NCBI GenBank assembly: GCA_018340375.1
Contig: JAFFJZ010000003.1
Span: 7,688,001 to 7,752,000 of the forward strand
From: Gonatopus flavifemur
Taxonomy: Eukaryota; Arthropoda; Insecta; Hymenoptera; Dryinidae
Reading direction: 5' to 3'
Length of the DNA stretch: 64,000 bases
Shown: positions 13,301 through 28,700 of the stretch, piece by piece
How the letters are laid out: every line of letters begins with the position of its first letter
Position numbering within the stretch: the stretch's first letter is position 1
Program-made: the position numbers and the translations under genes
Notes under the pieces: generated by a model
Seen by the model: only the letters and a program-made list of their open reading frames with translations
What the model was told of the DNA's origin: nothing
Databases searched by the model: none

Positions 13301-16300
13301 AAAGAGTTTGAATAAAGAAAAAGATGAATTATTCATGAATGATCGAACAATTATTGGAACAATAAACTTTTACTCGTATATTATGATCAAGTTGCGTCCG
13401 ATTGTGCCAAATGTCTGTAACTAGTTAATAGATTTAACAAAATTAGCGTGGGTCGAGCTAGATTCGTGGTATGCACTTTCTATCTCTTGTACCACTTTTC
13501 CATCATCTCAATCAAAATATTAAGACAGAAATTTCTCATAATTAAGTAATAGATACCTTCGGAATTGATTTTATCTCATATAACTGCAAGAGAAGGGAAA
13601 TAAATACCGCTTGCTGGTTAAAATATATTAGTGATTCTCTTTCCTTATATCTGAATGATTGTAATCAGGCAAGAAATAACATTGTATTGCATTACAAAGC
13701 CTCAAACTTTCTACTCATCTTTCTGAATATGTCATCAATACTTTTTTGCACCAAAATGTGCATAAATTTTATTATTTTCATCAGATCCACATAAATCGGA
13801 TAGAAACTGAACATGATTTTTGAATTTTTCATCAAATTGAACAAAGTATCCCTCTTACGCATATTTTTTCCCTTCCTTATATCATCGATTTATAAGATAT
13901 CGATAATAATTCTATCTTATCGAGTCTTTATATCATTACCTGAATGTAACGATAAATTATTTTATCTTTCAATTTTCATCTTCATTCCTTATGCGATAAG
14001 TACGTCATGATGTATAGATTTCAATAGTCACTTCATTAATCAAGTGTGCACAGTGGAATACATAATAACAAGTATTACTTCATCAAACGTTTTATCTATT
14101 TAATATGGATTGTTGTCATCTATTATCGAGTCAGAATCTAGAATACAAATTTGTCGACCTATTTTATGATCTGAAATGAAGTTTAACAGAGGTTATGACA
14201 TGTGAGTGCGAAAAATATATTGATTTCACACGACGATTCTTGCGTTACGATCTCTACCTACGCAAACCGTAAGATTTGAGATTTCAAGAATTAGGATTCA
14301 CGATCAAAATTCCGAACGAATTTTTTCATGATTTCTCACACAAGAATGATTGAATGTAAGGATTTCTCTTTACACTTTGGACGGCACAACAGCTTAGGAT
14401 GACTTTATGACGAATACACTGAAAGAATTTTGTTATGAAAATAACCATGGAATTCCAGTAATCGAAGGACAAGTGAAAATTTATTTCAAAAATTACTGTG
14501 CAGCCTGTTAAAATGAGTGAGTTTTCAAACAGTTAAAAGTGATATATACATAGTGATATTTTGAAAAATTCCTACTTGTTGTCCCTCGATCACTGAAATT
14601 TTACGGTAATTTTTCAACTCAAAATTCTCTCAGTGTGATTCTATTTTCAAAATTCGTAAATCACAATGACTGGTAATTTGTCACAAAACGGAGTCACAAT
14701 GAAAAAATTCACCTCCAAGATAGAAAATACAAAATTCAATCAATCTTTTTCTTTTGAAAGTCGTGTTATCTCATGGAAACATAACCGTTCAGTCAATTTC
14801 AGCTCATTTAAAATTCACGCTACCCAATATTAACCGAAAAGAATAATTCGTCAACTATATTTTCGGATAACTAAAAATTAGCTGTCACGATTACTCACTT
14901 GGCTATAACTAAGCTATAAATATTACAAGTAGCTTGTTTCGGTATCTAAAACATGGTAGCTAATAAATCTTGAATAGTAGATTTTCAACCCTCTACCGCA
15001 CGTATTTTCGTGTGCTTTCATTAACCTTTCGTTGTGCAGTGCCATGAACTGCATGAAGCTTTTCCAGTGATAAAAACTATACTATTGCTATTGAATTTGA
15101 TCCCTGTTCTGGTTTCACATCGCACCCTTTCACCCCTGTGAACAGAAGATGAGGTCAGAACAAGTAACACGTTAGCTGTCTCGACTAATCAAATTAATCA
15201 TTAAATATCGAGTTATTTGAAGCAGCTAACGTGTTACTAAGTAGCTGCAATTATTCTAGTTGCAATAGCAAAAAAGTGAGGTAAAAACGTGAATAGCTGC
15301 CACCGCTACACAGAAAAAAGTATTCATTCGAATCTAAGAAATTGTTATTTGAATAAGTCCGAATAGATATTTCTTTGACGGAAATAAATATTCTGTTCAT
15401 GTAAAAGAATCGATTATTCGCTCCATCATTCAAATGACACATTTTTTTGAATCAAAAGATATTTTTATTTGAATTTCTTAGATTCAAAGAAATACTTTTT
15501 CCTGTGTACTTATTCAATTTTTTTTTTCTTTCTCCAAGAAAATATCCCTCAGACGAGGAAATTTGGAAATAAAGTAATTTCTAAAATAATCTAAAAATGT
15601 TCATAGACCCTCATAAAAATTTTCCAGTCGTATTTTTCTCCTTAAACTCGTAAAGATCGGTAGAATCATCTGCAGTAAAGTGGAACAAAATAATAATCTC
15701 TGTCACAAAATACAGTTTTTTATTGCACGCAAGATCGACGGAGTTACAAAACCAAGATAATTAGTATATCGAATCATAGACTGTATTTGACGACACCTAG
15801 TGTTTACTTAGGTTGGTAAATAAAAGAAGAGTAAAACTAAGATAAAATAAGGCTTGTAATCTATACGTCATTGATACTTCTGTATATACTGAAAAATTCT
15901 CGAGATGTTTTATACACATACATTATTCATGAACATTGATTCGATTCATGTTTTGAGATATTACATGGAAATTCGATCAATCGCTCACGCCCTTCCATTC
16001 AACTCTTCTCGATTCTCATTAGAAATAAATCTTCTATTTTTGATACATAAATATCCGTTCTCTAGAATCGAATTGTTTAAGGGAAGTAAATTATTTGGAA
16101 TCATGCTCAATGATTCGAAGTGAAAATAAAATTCCTCGAACTCCCACACTTTCGTTTTTCAAGGAAAAGGCTTAATTATTTCAGAACAATATTCTTCTTT
16201 TTAATTCAATTGAAGATTTTATCAATATCGAGAGATATATCGGATATTTTTAGCAGAATATTCTTTTGATTAAACGAAATTGATCGAGATCTTTCATTGA

Positions 16301-19300
16301 AATCGTACTTATATCAAAACGTTTTCCTTTGCTATGTGGAGAAGAATTTCATTTGGGAATTTCTTCAAATCTTTCATTCGCGTGTTTAACCCTCAGTTAC
16401 CCCACGAGGGTCTGAAGGGAAGAAAAGGTTTTCGAAAATCTGATCTTCCGTTCATAGGGGTAAGGAGGTATGATTTGAAACTAGAACAAGGATCAAGTTC
16501 AAGAACTATAGTACATCTTTGATCATGGACAAAACTTTATTTCGTTGATTGCAAACCACAACGAAAGGTTAACAAAAACATGCGAAAATACGTGGGGTAA
16601 CTGAGGATCATTTGGACAGATTCTAATAAATTTTTGCATTACTTTATTAACGGTTTTTAACCCTTAGAAACAATTTTTTGATAACTCTTTCAAAGTCTTG
16701 TATTGATAAGATATATGAATGTAGATCAATTGTACATAAATTCACACGAAAAAAAAATTCGCCATGATATTTGGATAGCTAAAAATATTACTGCAACAGC
16801 TAAATTTTAGCTACTATAACAATAAATAACTGAGCTATCCAAATATCAACCACATCATTTTTGTTCATTGCCATCTCGGATAGCAATTCAACCTTGTCAC
16901 AAACTTGCTTGAAAACCTCCTTGCCATTCAATTGTTGTTCAGGATTGAACTAGATATCAATATAGATATTGGCATTCAACTTCCAAAGTCTTTTCCAGGC
17001 TTTTGAAAAATTAAACCCAGCAACTGTTCACACTTCTTTAATCACCCCGATCCTTGAATCGAAAAGACTGAGCATTCAATAGCTTCTTCATACACTATCG
17101 AACCTATCGAAAACAGGTGAGAAGTATGCGTTGGTCTATTATTTCTTGAACACAAATCAATGTTATCTTCTTGTGTTTCATACAATGTTCTACTCCAAAG
17201 ATCGTCGTACTTCACGAGAAAGAAAAAGAAAGAAGAAAAGGTCATAGAATTGTATTCAGAAGATACACATGAAATCACTTAATCTGTGTACATACGGGTT
17301 CGTTGACGTTATTTAAGAAGTCTTATTAGTCAAAGATTTCAAGTGTTTTCCGACTCGTTGGAGAGATCACCTACACAACAAGAAGTGTAGGTGTAAACAT
17401 ATTGTGTCCGTTGTATACTCACTTTATGCACACCACATTTACACACACACAAATGTAATAGAATATAACTAGCTACTACGTGTTGTGTAGCAGTTGTGTT
17501 GAATAGAAATAGACGTTCAATAAGTCATGAGTTATAGCTGGTTAAAAGTCTTCTCGAACACTATGCGGTCATGATTTATAAGCAGCGCACCTCGTCAAGA
17601 CCTGCTGGTATTTCATAAACATTCAGATGTTTCAAAGCAGAATCCTAGCTTTATGAAAATAGTCTCATGCGATTGACCTTTGTCTTTTTTATCTTGTTAT
17701 ATCATTTTTAATACTGTGCTATATACCTAATAACAAACTTGAATCCATCCAATAAAGATATTGGACTTGAACTCTCATTTTCAATCTATTTCTCATTTGA
17801 TATCCAATATTTATATACGTACTTGAATACGATGATACGAAGGTGTAAAAAGGAGACTGATTGGAATCAGACATTTTTTCCTCGACGAATTATCTTCGAA
17901 CAATACATTATCTATTAATCAACGAAAATTGGATAAAGGAAAAAAGAATTGTTTAAAAACAGATTCCAAATCATTCATAATCAATTATCTCGCTAATCTT
18001 AGATCACAGTTTATACTCATCTATTAATCATCTCTTTTGTTACCAGCGGAAATAACTGTATATGATGTTATGTCATGTTACTTGGATTATTACTTCTACT
18101 CTTTGAAAGAAACAATTTAATCTCCATTTAAAGTAGATAATTATCAATTTTAGTGATTCTTCCTCAAATCGTTTGAAATAATTGTTGTACTTTTAACACC
18201 TTTGATGATAAGTATATACGAACAAATTGTCGCTGATAATTGTTTACAATTTTTCTCCTCTTTTGTAACTCATATTTTTCATTATTATTTCAGTTAAGAA
18301 TTGAGAATTCTAAAAATAGGTTGACCCGCATTGAAGCATGTCAAATCTGTTCACCTTATAATAGATAAACTAGAATATTATTGGCTTCTTTCCCAATGAT
18401 CCCTGGAAATTCAAAGAATCCACAGAAACCATACAATAAGAATTTCAGAGCACAGGATGAATTCGTTGAGTCTTTGAGAATCTCTTCAAATCTTTGATAA
18501 CATTCAAACAGCTTTGATGAATATTCCTAAATCTTTGGATGATCTTCAAATTTTGACAGGCTTTTGTTACAAGATTTTGAAAGACTCGTTGTAGAAAAGT
18601 TCCTCCCTAAACTGCAACCACAATTTCTTCGAGTGTCTGCATTATTAAGCTGATACTAACAGTCGTAGAGCCAGCACCAGCATGCCACTGAAAATTTCGA
18701 ATCCTTGAATCTTCAATAAACATTTTATGTGAAAAATTATAACAATCGGCTGCTAGCTTCACAGCTGCCAGTTTGAATCTTCTTAGAACCTTGAAATGCA
18801 AAACCTAAAAAGCCACTGATGGCAATCCTTATACAATTTTCAGGAATAAATTTACACAAGATTTATGAAGACCGCAAAAAAGATATCTGTATGAATCTTG
18901 ATAAGTTTCAATGATAGTCCTCATCAAGGCTCCAGATTTTAGATCAGAAACACGTCGTGTTTGGAGTTTCAATGTTTCAACAGAAAAATAAAATCCACTA
19001 ATATTGAAATGTTTATCCCATTGTTATCAATCATATTTTATCCAGAATGCGGAAACTATAAGAACAAAGATCCGCTTGACGTAAGATCGATGGAATCATG
19101 AGTTATGAATGCCATCAGCTGCTTTGATATCAGGCATTTATATGGAACAGCGAAAAGAATAAACTAATCTGTTTCGTAACTCTTGAAAAAGAATAACAAT
19201 ACATTTATTATCCTGTATCGTCTCAATTTTCGAATTGTTGGGGTATCGTTATAACAATATTCAAAACACATTGCGTGTCATATTATTCGCCTTCACCCCC

Positions 19301-19671
19301 CGGATGATTTTCAGCAAAACGCATCTTTCTTTCGTGACATTATCCACTCGGTAAGTATATAGGAGCCTTTCAAACTTCGTTAGCGGTTAGAAAGAACGAA
19401 CTCCTAACAACTGGTCAGACTTGTTACGAGACTCGGAAGGCAATTTTGTCGGATCTTAGACCCCCTTTTTTCATTCTCCCTCCCTTCCCTCAAATGACCA
19501 ACAAGACGGCGCCTCTTCACTCATCTTAACAAGAGCATTGAAAGCTCTTTCTAGTCTGTCAAAAAGAAACGACGTAGGCGAGAATTAGCGAATTAGCACA
19601 CAACAAAATCTTTGACGTGTGTAATTCGAGAGATTGCTTTTTCTCGTTTCTCTAATCTTTGCCCATTTAAG

Positions 19672-19705
<34 letters not shown>

Positions 19706-22700
19706 GAGCCGAGCGAAAGCGTACAAGGATAATAACGATATTATTCTAAATGGATTCTACCTTGAATTTTAATATTTTCACTTCGCGAAATGAGAGTGGA
19801 GGGAAAGATAATTGTTAAATTTGGAATAAATGTTTTGGTTTTGTGGTGGATCTCCGAGTATGCTTTATTTCATTCAACTCATAAAAAAACTTACAGAAAC
19901 AGAAAATCGTTCTTCTCTAATTTTTGTATTTGAAATTGTATTAAATTTATCAGTGAAAATGTTTCCACGATATGATTCTGGTGAAATATCTTATCTAATC
20001 TATTAGGTCCATAGAATATTATCGATTATCAAAATTATAATATCTTTGGAAGAGTGTTGAAGAACTTTATTCGAGAAATTAATATCGGCTGTATTTTGAA
20101 ACTAGTACGATTGATAAAGCCTGATATGAATTTTTTTCCGATACCATGTCGATGTTCCACAAAATTAGCACCTTTTCTTCAGTACAGTTGAATGATATTT
20201 TTTTTATTCCCTGAACAATAAATTATTATTAAAACCTCGAAGTATGTCTCCGAAGTGCCATAAAACTCCATCGATGCTGTCAGGATTCTTATGCATTCCT
20301 GAATCCGACGCTTCGTGATACGAAAGTGATATCATTAAAGATCTTTTATGTTCTTCCTCGCCTTGTTGCGAATGTGAAATTACTAAAGTAATGTCTTAAC
20401 GGTGTAATATCATGACTGAATGTTGACTGCGAGTCTCGTGAATTACTTCTACTGTAACGTAAATGTAATAACTTAGGAAAGTACATAAAAACTGAAGACA
20501 CGCTAAAGTACATTCTTCAGAGTTTAATAACATTTTACAACCAGCTTATGATATGCAGTATTATACAAATAAAATTTCAAGGGCTATAATTTATAAACAA
20601 CACTAATTAAAGAACGGAAACTTTCGTCATCGAAAAGAATGAACTGGTATTTTTTGTAACACGCGCTTCTAAGAAAATCATATAATTTATAATCTATATA
20701 TACTACTCAAAATATTTACCTGAAAATCAAAAAAATATAAGAAATGCATGTAATGTGAGGAATTTATAACCATTGTTCATAATTGAATAAAAATCATCAC
20801 GTAATGTTGATAAACATAAAAAATGTAGAAGATAAAAGTAATTGGGATTGATTTTGCATATTCAATAACCTAGAATAAATATTTAACTCCCTCAAAATAG
20901 AAACGATACACTTGAATCGGTAATCAACAAAACTTTACTGCATTCACGTCGCTTCAATATTTATTTGACAGTGGAAGATAGTTAAAGACATATACAATTA
21001 CTCCCTTCAATTGTTTTCTGAGTATATATTGCTACCAATGATAATACATGGTGATAATAAACATTCTCGTATCAAGTTCAAACATCAAACGGAACCCTAC
21101 TTAAGACAAAAATGACTACGAGACAGTTATACGATAACTATCTATTCTTTGCAATGGTATTATACCTGATAGCTATTGTATCATCATAATAATTTATGAA
21201 TACCTGATTGGTTTCACTAGACAGACATTCCAGATACAAACAGCTCGAATGCTTCAAGCGGATCGTAAAGTCGCTCCCAAACCATTCAGTCTAATCGTAA
21301 ATGACGCCATTTACTTATCATTCTCATTATATTCCACTTTTGAAACTTCAATTTGAAAATCGATACAAAATACTGCAGTACAGAAAATTTCTTTTCATGT
21401 TCACAAACATTGTGTGTAATGAATTTTTTTAAAAACATGTGAATAAAATGAAATATTTCTGGTCAATGATATTTACAAATATCTTAGCAAATTTAAGAAA
21501 AATTGTGAAAAGTGTGTACTCCAAGTATACTCGGTGATGCGATGTCGAATCTACAAGAATCTATTCTTTCAAAGATTGACATCATCAACTCCTACTTCAA
21601 TGTCTTCTCATGAAAAATATGAATCACTGAGTTACGTTGTGATTAGAAATAGTTTCGGTGGAAGATTTCATACTCTGATCAGTGAAATTTCACTGTTTCA
21701 AATTCAAATAATGACCAAATATTCTCCATCGATATTGAATCCACTTTATTACTTACAGTTAATGACGTCTGTAGGCCAGTAATGCGACGATTCATAAACC
21801 TTGTGTGAGATTTTCAGCATCGAGTGTGTACATCGAGAGAAAAGAGATGGAGTTATCTCACATCTCGTTGTTCAAATTACTGCCAGAAAGCCTGCTAAAA
21901 TGAAACAAATTAACCAACGAATTGTACTCCTGAAATAACTGGAAGTCTTTTTCAATCACGTACATTCAATGTACAACAACAAGGAAAAAACTTTAGATTA
22001 TGCTATAGTTTATATTAAATTTAGTGTGAAATGTGTATGAAAATGAATGCATGCACGTACTTGAAAAAAACATTGAATTTCTAACAGTGAAACTATCTTT
22101 GGGTTGTTTCAATAGAGATATCTAGGGACTTCAGACTTCATTTCAACATAGTTGAAGTTCGCAGAACTTTAGTCACCATGCGTTTCCATGCAAACAACAA
22201 CAAGAGAATGCAATTATTTCGTCGTTGATCATTCCTCGGAAACAATTTCTCTGCAATATTCGAATGAAAGAACATGCCCTGAATCCTACGAATGCGGTGA
22301 AAAACATAACTTATTTACCAAAAACAATCGAAGCGTGAAATCATTTATGCAGGAATGTATTCGAGTGGAAGAAAATATATACGCCACCAACAGGCTTCAA
22401 CCGCAAATCATTTTGTGCAAGGAAATTTTTGTGTAGGATTGGAAAAATTCTCACGAACAATGATCGCCACGTTGATACGTTAATTCTCATTTTTCCCCGC
22501 ATTTCGCAAAAGTCATGTTAATTAATTCTCCCGATGTATAATTCAAACTAGAAGAATTTTTTGTATCGCCTCCAGATTTTGTTACATTCCTTTCCTCTTG
22601 CCTCGGCGGCTCAAATTCGCTTTGTATTCAGTACTTGTCACAATCGCGATTACGAAAAATAGACTCGTCAAGAGTGGCTATCAAACGAGTAACGCATAAA

Positions 22701-25700
22701 GAGAAGTCTCATTTGATCAGCGAAATGCAACAACATCGCTGACATCGCTATCGGTATCGGCGATTCTAACGTTGATCTAACTCGAATAATGAGGAAATGA
22801 CGGGAATGAAGAAGAAAAAGACATGGTGATGACATTTCCATCCTGCGTAAGGATGTCAAGGTCAACCAATACCAGATACACTACATATGAGGCATGATAT
22901 CATGAGTTGGTTATTGTGTCAGTTCTTACGTAATGCTCTTAACGCATACACCTTTACAATTCAACCATGCTCCAGGGCAACGAATTAAAGCACAAAGTAA
23001 TCGATCGATTCGAACTGATATACGAATATGCGAATTGTGTTCAATGTTTCAATAGAGTTCCCCTCTTCGGTGAATATGAAAACTTTGTAATATTGTCAGC
23101 TCTATTGATCCTCATGAAATTTGATCTGAATTTCATCATAGTTTCCTTTCACGAAATACAAGAAAATTTAATGGAAATTAACATTTTATGTATTTCTAGA
23201 ATAAAAAATTCTTTCTTCAACGAAAAATCACGATTTCACATTCGTTTCGAATACCAACGATATTTTATTCCGCCAGAAATATAACATAGTTTTTATAGAC
23301 CGTCCTCCTTTCGTTGAAAAACAATACGATGCTTTTTATTGCTTCAGCTGCAAATGAAGCGCGAAAACGATCAACCAATTTTTTTTCTCTCAGTGCAACC
23401 AGCTGTAAGAAATATTTGTTCGATAATAGGTTGTGAACTATCCATCGGTTTCAAATAAATCTTATTTTCCTTTCTAATACGGTAGTAAAGTTCTGAGAGG
23501 AAGGAACAGTTTATCTCATAACGAAAGAGAAATGAAATGGATAAAAATCACAACCCTTGAGTTCATTCACCAGTGTAATAAAGTTACGTATGCTCAATTA
23601 AACTGTATATGCTGCTTGGCTTGATCGTGCATGTTGGAATCGTTGAAATAAATTATCAAAACAACGATGTTCTCGTTCAATGAATTGCCATGTGATCGAT
23701 CTACGATACGTTTCGAATCTGAGTCAAGTCAATTCTACCAACTGCACAATGTTGTGTGTTTGATAAACTCGATTGGACACAGTCACCATCGGTAGTCGAA
23801 ATAATCCATGATGATATCACATTGGCGAATACAGAAAATTCAACGCAATTAAAATTCCGTGAAATGTTATCCGATAGCATACGACTTTTTCAGAATGTTT
23901 ATTACTCTTTTAGTCACATTACTGATTCCATACTTCGATAAAATTTAATTTAGTAATTTCAAGTCGAGAGTAAAAATTGAAAAACAAGCCAAATAGTAGT
24001 GGTCAGTCGAGTGGTGACTTTGAATGTAATGTTGGCGATAAATTTCAAAAAAGTGAAATATGTTTATCCAAGGGGCATTTAGATTTCTAATCTCTTGACA
24101 GGTTTTATTATTTATGAGAACGGCATTGGAATTAATTATGATAACATTCGATTCGTGATGGATATTAATAATTCATCATCATTCGGGTTTTGCTAGGGAT
24201 TCGAGAATATCCTTAATTATGTCTTGAAATGACAAAAGGAAAATAAAGTCTATTGATAGATTTATTGTATTCAAATTTTGCAGAATAACTTTTTTATCTT
24301 AAATTTATAATATGTTAAAAAGTGTGTGGACGCCATAAATTCTGAATCACTGGGGTTCAGAAAATTAACATGATTTTGAGCTGTCATTTTAGAGAAATTT
24401 TGTAATGCGTGCGATGTAATTCAACGAAGGATCATGTTATTATGAAATAAATTTCATAACTTTCAGCGATTAAGCCAAATTTTGAAACCCAAACAAATCT
24501 CAACCAGCTCCTTCAAAATAGAATTTACATATCAACTTTTTTTAATTACAAAACATGAATTGACGTGAGCTTCGACTCAGCTCAAAGCAACTAAGAACTA
24601 AATACGAATAGAAATTTGAATTCAGTGGATTCTCTATTTTAAATGACTTATTAACTACTTATTTGAAAATACGAATTTTAATCATCCTTCCACTTCAAGG
24701 TGAAAATTTTCTTTTATAGCGTATATGAATTCAATATAAATTCTATACTGCGCTGACTGTAGAATGAGGTACATGAATAATTTAGAGATAATAAAATTCT
24801 AATATGATGTGTGAAAAATACTGTCCTTCACGGTAATATACATAGTGTTGCTCAATGTACACGACAAGAGGAATTTTTCTGCAAACTGCGATTCAAATTC
24901 ACCGACACAAAACACAAAAAATCCAACTCTGAAATGAGTGTAGTAAGTAACATTGAGAAAATGAACCAACATATTTGTTAACTGAAATGTAAAGTCGACT
25001 TATTATAAAATCCGTTCTTTGAATCTGATTACAATACGACAATTTCAAAGCTGCAACGTAATTCGCAGGATAATGCAAATATTTCAATTTTACTCTACTG
25101 ATTATCCTTTATCAGTTGATCAGCACAGTTGATTAAAGCAACATCTTAGTACCAATCATATTGAATCATCAGGAAAAACAGTAAAATAATCAACTAGATT
25201 CGTAACAAACAAAACAATAATTGAGGAAAAATTCAAAACACTGTGTAACAAACCAGTAATTTTTGAATAATTTTTTCCATTATCAGCAATAATTATTCCA
25301 GTATTCATAGAAGAACAATGAATAATAGATTACGAAATTGCATTGGCTGTTAGTAAATATGTTCAATTTAATTCAAATATCAATTGAAATTCTTCACAGA
25401 GAGGAAAACGTAATGAACGTACCAATGTGGATTATTCTCAGCATTATTGGGAAAATGGAAGAACACAATCCACAACCATCCACAATGCGAAAGCCGTGTG
25501 AACGAATGATATATAAGTTATATGCGGAACAAGAACGCGAGATTACTTTCCCGTAACCGAACCGTATTATACAAGCAGAAGCAAAGATGGCGGAAATTTT
25601 TTGTCATCTGTCAACTACAGTATTATTTGTATATCTCTGAAACAAAAAAAAACACACGTTATTTCTGTGAAGAGAATTTCATTTACTACTTACACTGGAA

Positions 25701-28700
25701 ACAATTTCAACGCTAATACGCAATTGTAAGTACAAAGTAACTTTAAAAAATATCGAGAATCCACACGTTACGTAACGAGGATTAATGGCGACGAGAAATC
25801 GGAGGAATTGGGAGGAATAAGTCGTGACTCCGCGCAAGCGTACACCGTTTCTAGCATTTCATCCACTTTGTCGGTAAAGTAGGAAGATATGAAAACTCGC
25901 AAAGATGTATTTTAGACACAAAAGATTGATAAATGACGTTGTAAACCTGTGGAAAAATTCATCAATAAACTGTTGACACTTCTAAGTTTTTACAGAAACG
26001 ATAAAATACAGATTATGGGATTGAATTTAATGAAGAGAGATCTGGCCCTGCTGTAAAAAATCATCCGCTTGTTCAAATGGATGCCGAGAGAGGAAAATGA
26101 TTCGGAATTTGTGAGAAATCTTTAGCTCTGTTGAAAACTCAAATAAAAACAGGTCAAAAAGCAGATGGAGAGTTTTTTCTCATTTAAATAGTGGATTTCG
26201 TGAGAGAATTATTTTTTCATGGAAAATATAAAACTTTTTCCCCTTTTGTTTAGAAACTATTCTGCTTTTCAGATGATAAATCATCCAAAATGTCAAGGTA
26301 AAAGCCCCAAAATCATGGGGAAAAGCTGCGCATCCGTACACCGAGAGAAAGATACCTAGCTGCGGCAATGATAATTTCCTAGTTCCAGAAAATATCAACA
26401 AGTATAAGTCTATTGTAAATGCTAACAGCCTGACAAACTGACGAGCGAATCGTTGAATCTGCCTGATTGCAAAATTTCAAGAAACAACACCTTTCAAATT
26501 GATCATAAATTCAAAAAAATCTCGGAATATCATCAGCACAGAACACAATGTTCTAGTAGAGCGTTTATCAAAGTGTCCAACGGTCAAGAAATTCTAACTG
26601 AATGGACTATAATTACGTAGTTCGGTTAAATAGAATAACCAACCGTAAGGTAACCGAATTGTGGGTTTAAACACTCTGTTTATAAGCGTAAAAGAGGTTT
26701 GTTCCTGAACGTTCTGAAAACTTCTCAGAGATTCATTTTGTTGTTACAATAATTTTTTACAGTATAGGAATCTTGATGATATATCTACGTTTACTGACAT
26801 TATGTCGAGTTTTTGTATTTTCAACAATTAAGGTATCAAAATTGATTGAGGATAATTCTTCATTCGTTTCAACTAGATATAGAAAATTTATTTTAATGAA
26901 TAAAAATGCCAGCCGCAAACATACGACAATTCTAACATTCCAATAAAATAACGGATTCAATTCACGGTTGTTAATTATCACCTTCACTATTTTATATGCG
27001 ATACAACTATGAAAATTGTAATAATAGGGTGTTGTGGTCGTTACACTGTTTCGCAAGATGCATTCAGATCAAATGACGATAACAATGATTTTATCATACG
27101 TACGCGTTTCATCCAAGCCTTTCGTAATTGTACACTCATTTTTATCATTTTCCTGTGCTTAACTAATGGTAATTCTAATTATCATTATTATCACAAAATT
27201 TTGTATTCATCATGTAGTTACCTGAGTCTTCAAGACTAACAAACAAGATATCTAAACATTACACTTCCTTCTTCGGCTTTGCATGATATGACATGATGGC
27301 CTTTGAATTTGAATTGATAAAAAGTTGGATGATCGAGCAGTCACGAAAATATTTTGGACACACCAGCGAATTTTACTCTTGAAATTTGATTCAACAATAA
27401 ATATATCGTATCCATTGATCGCATCAATTTCAATTCAAGTGAAACTCATTACTCGAGGGGAAAAGTTTTCAAAATTATATATAATTTAAGTATAATTTGG
27501 TTTCATTTGAAACATTCAGAAAGCAATGAAAATTCGAATAGAAAGGATTTAATTTCAGAAACCTTACACAGATAAAAGAGTTCCTTTGAATCTTAGAAAT
27601 TGGTATTTGGATAGGTTTTTATGTAGAAAAATGTATGTTTTGAAATAAGGAGCAAATAATGAATTCATGTTGCTAAAGTTTGAATCGTTTATTGAAACGA
27701 ATTGGCATACTCAACTGTTGAAGACTAAAAAATCTTGCAGTGCATCTTTAAACGATGTTTCCAGTTTCAAGGAGTTGAATCGAGAAAACAAATGATAATA
27801 ATTTATCAAATTTTGCGAGTCGGAATTTTCATTTCCTTTCTATAAACGATTCAATCTTCCACAACATATAAATTCGTTCAAAATAACAAAATATTGATGC
27901 TAGTCAAAGGAATATTTATTTCGAATTATCCAAATCCCAATTTCTTAGATTCAAAGGAATACTTTTATCTGTTCATCTGTGTATAGAATTTTGACCAATT
28001 ATTCGAATTTGAAGGATTAGGAAGGATGATCTGTGCAGGTCATAACTCTTTCTAATTTTGATCATAACTCTTTTGAATTCAAATAATTTTTGAAACTCCT
28101 TTTTAGAAATACACTTATATAAATCATCGGCTTCAGTTCGGATAATTCGCAAATTATAAACAAACAATATATACATAAATTATACCTAATTATCGTGAGT
28201 TCATTCTTGAATGTAATTATATATGAATTGTGTAATTTTGAAAATTTTTCTACTCGGGATTCTCTTGGTTATATCAACTCTCAGTCTGAAGTTTGAGAAT
28301 ATGAGACGACTTCTGAAACAAACCATGCACTGCTTTCCGAATAAGAATGTCTTCTGGCATTTATAACATTCAAACTTCAAATAAGCATAGCAAATCAATT
28401 CTATTGATTTAAACTCACAAACCAAATGATCGCTAATATTAAATTCAATATCTAAATGGAACTTCATAATTGTGATTGCAGTACTCTTGGAGAGTACTAA
28501 TGAGTGTTACCTATTATTAATTTCATAATATTTATTCCACAACGATATATAATTATATTCTCGAGTGGTGGTGGAAAAAAGCATTCCAATTCGTATTTCT
28601 TTTCATCCGAGCATTGAATGAATTTAAATGAAATGGATCATATCTCTCATGCAACTCTTGGAATATTGTATTGATTTGAAACAAGTTTGTTGTGACTTCC

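Noticed and set aside
19300..19700. Locally less AT-rich area, possible alternative promoter or leader exon
   Set aside because: No TATA/initiator spacing, and no coding frame that joins exon 2 in phase; the CA repeat explains part of the composition change.
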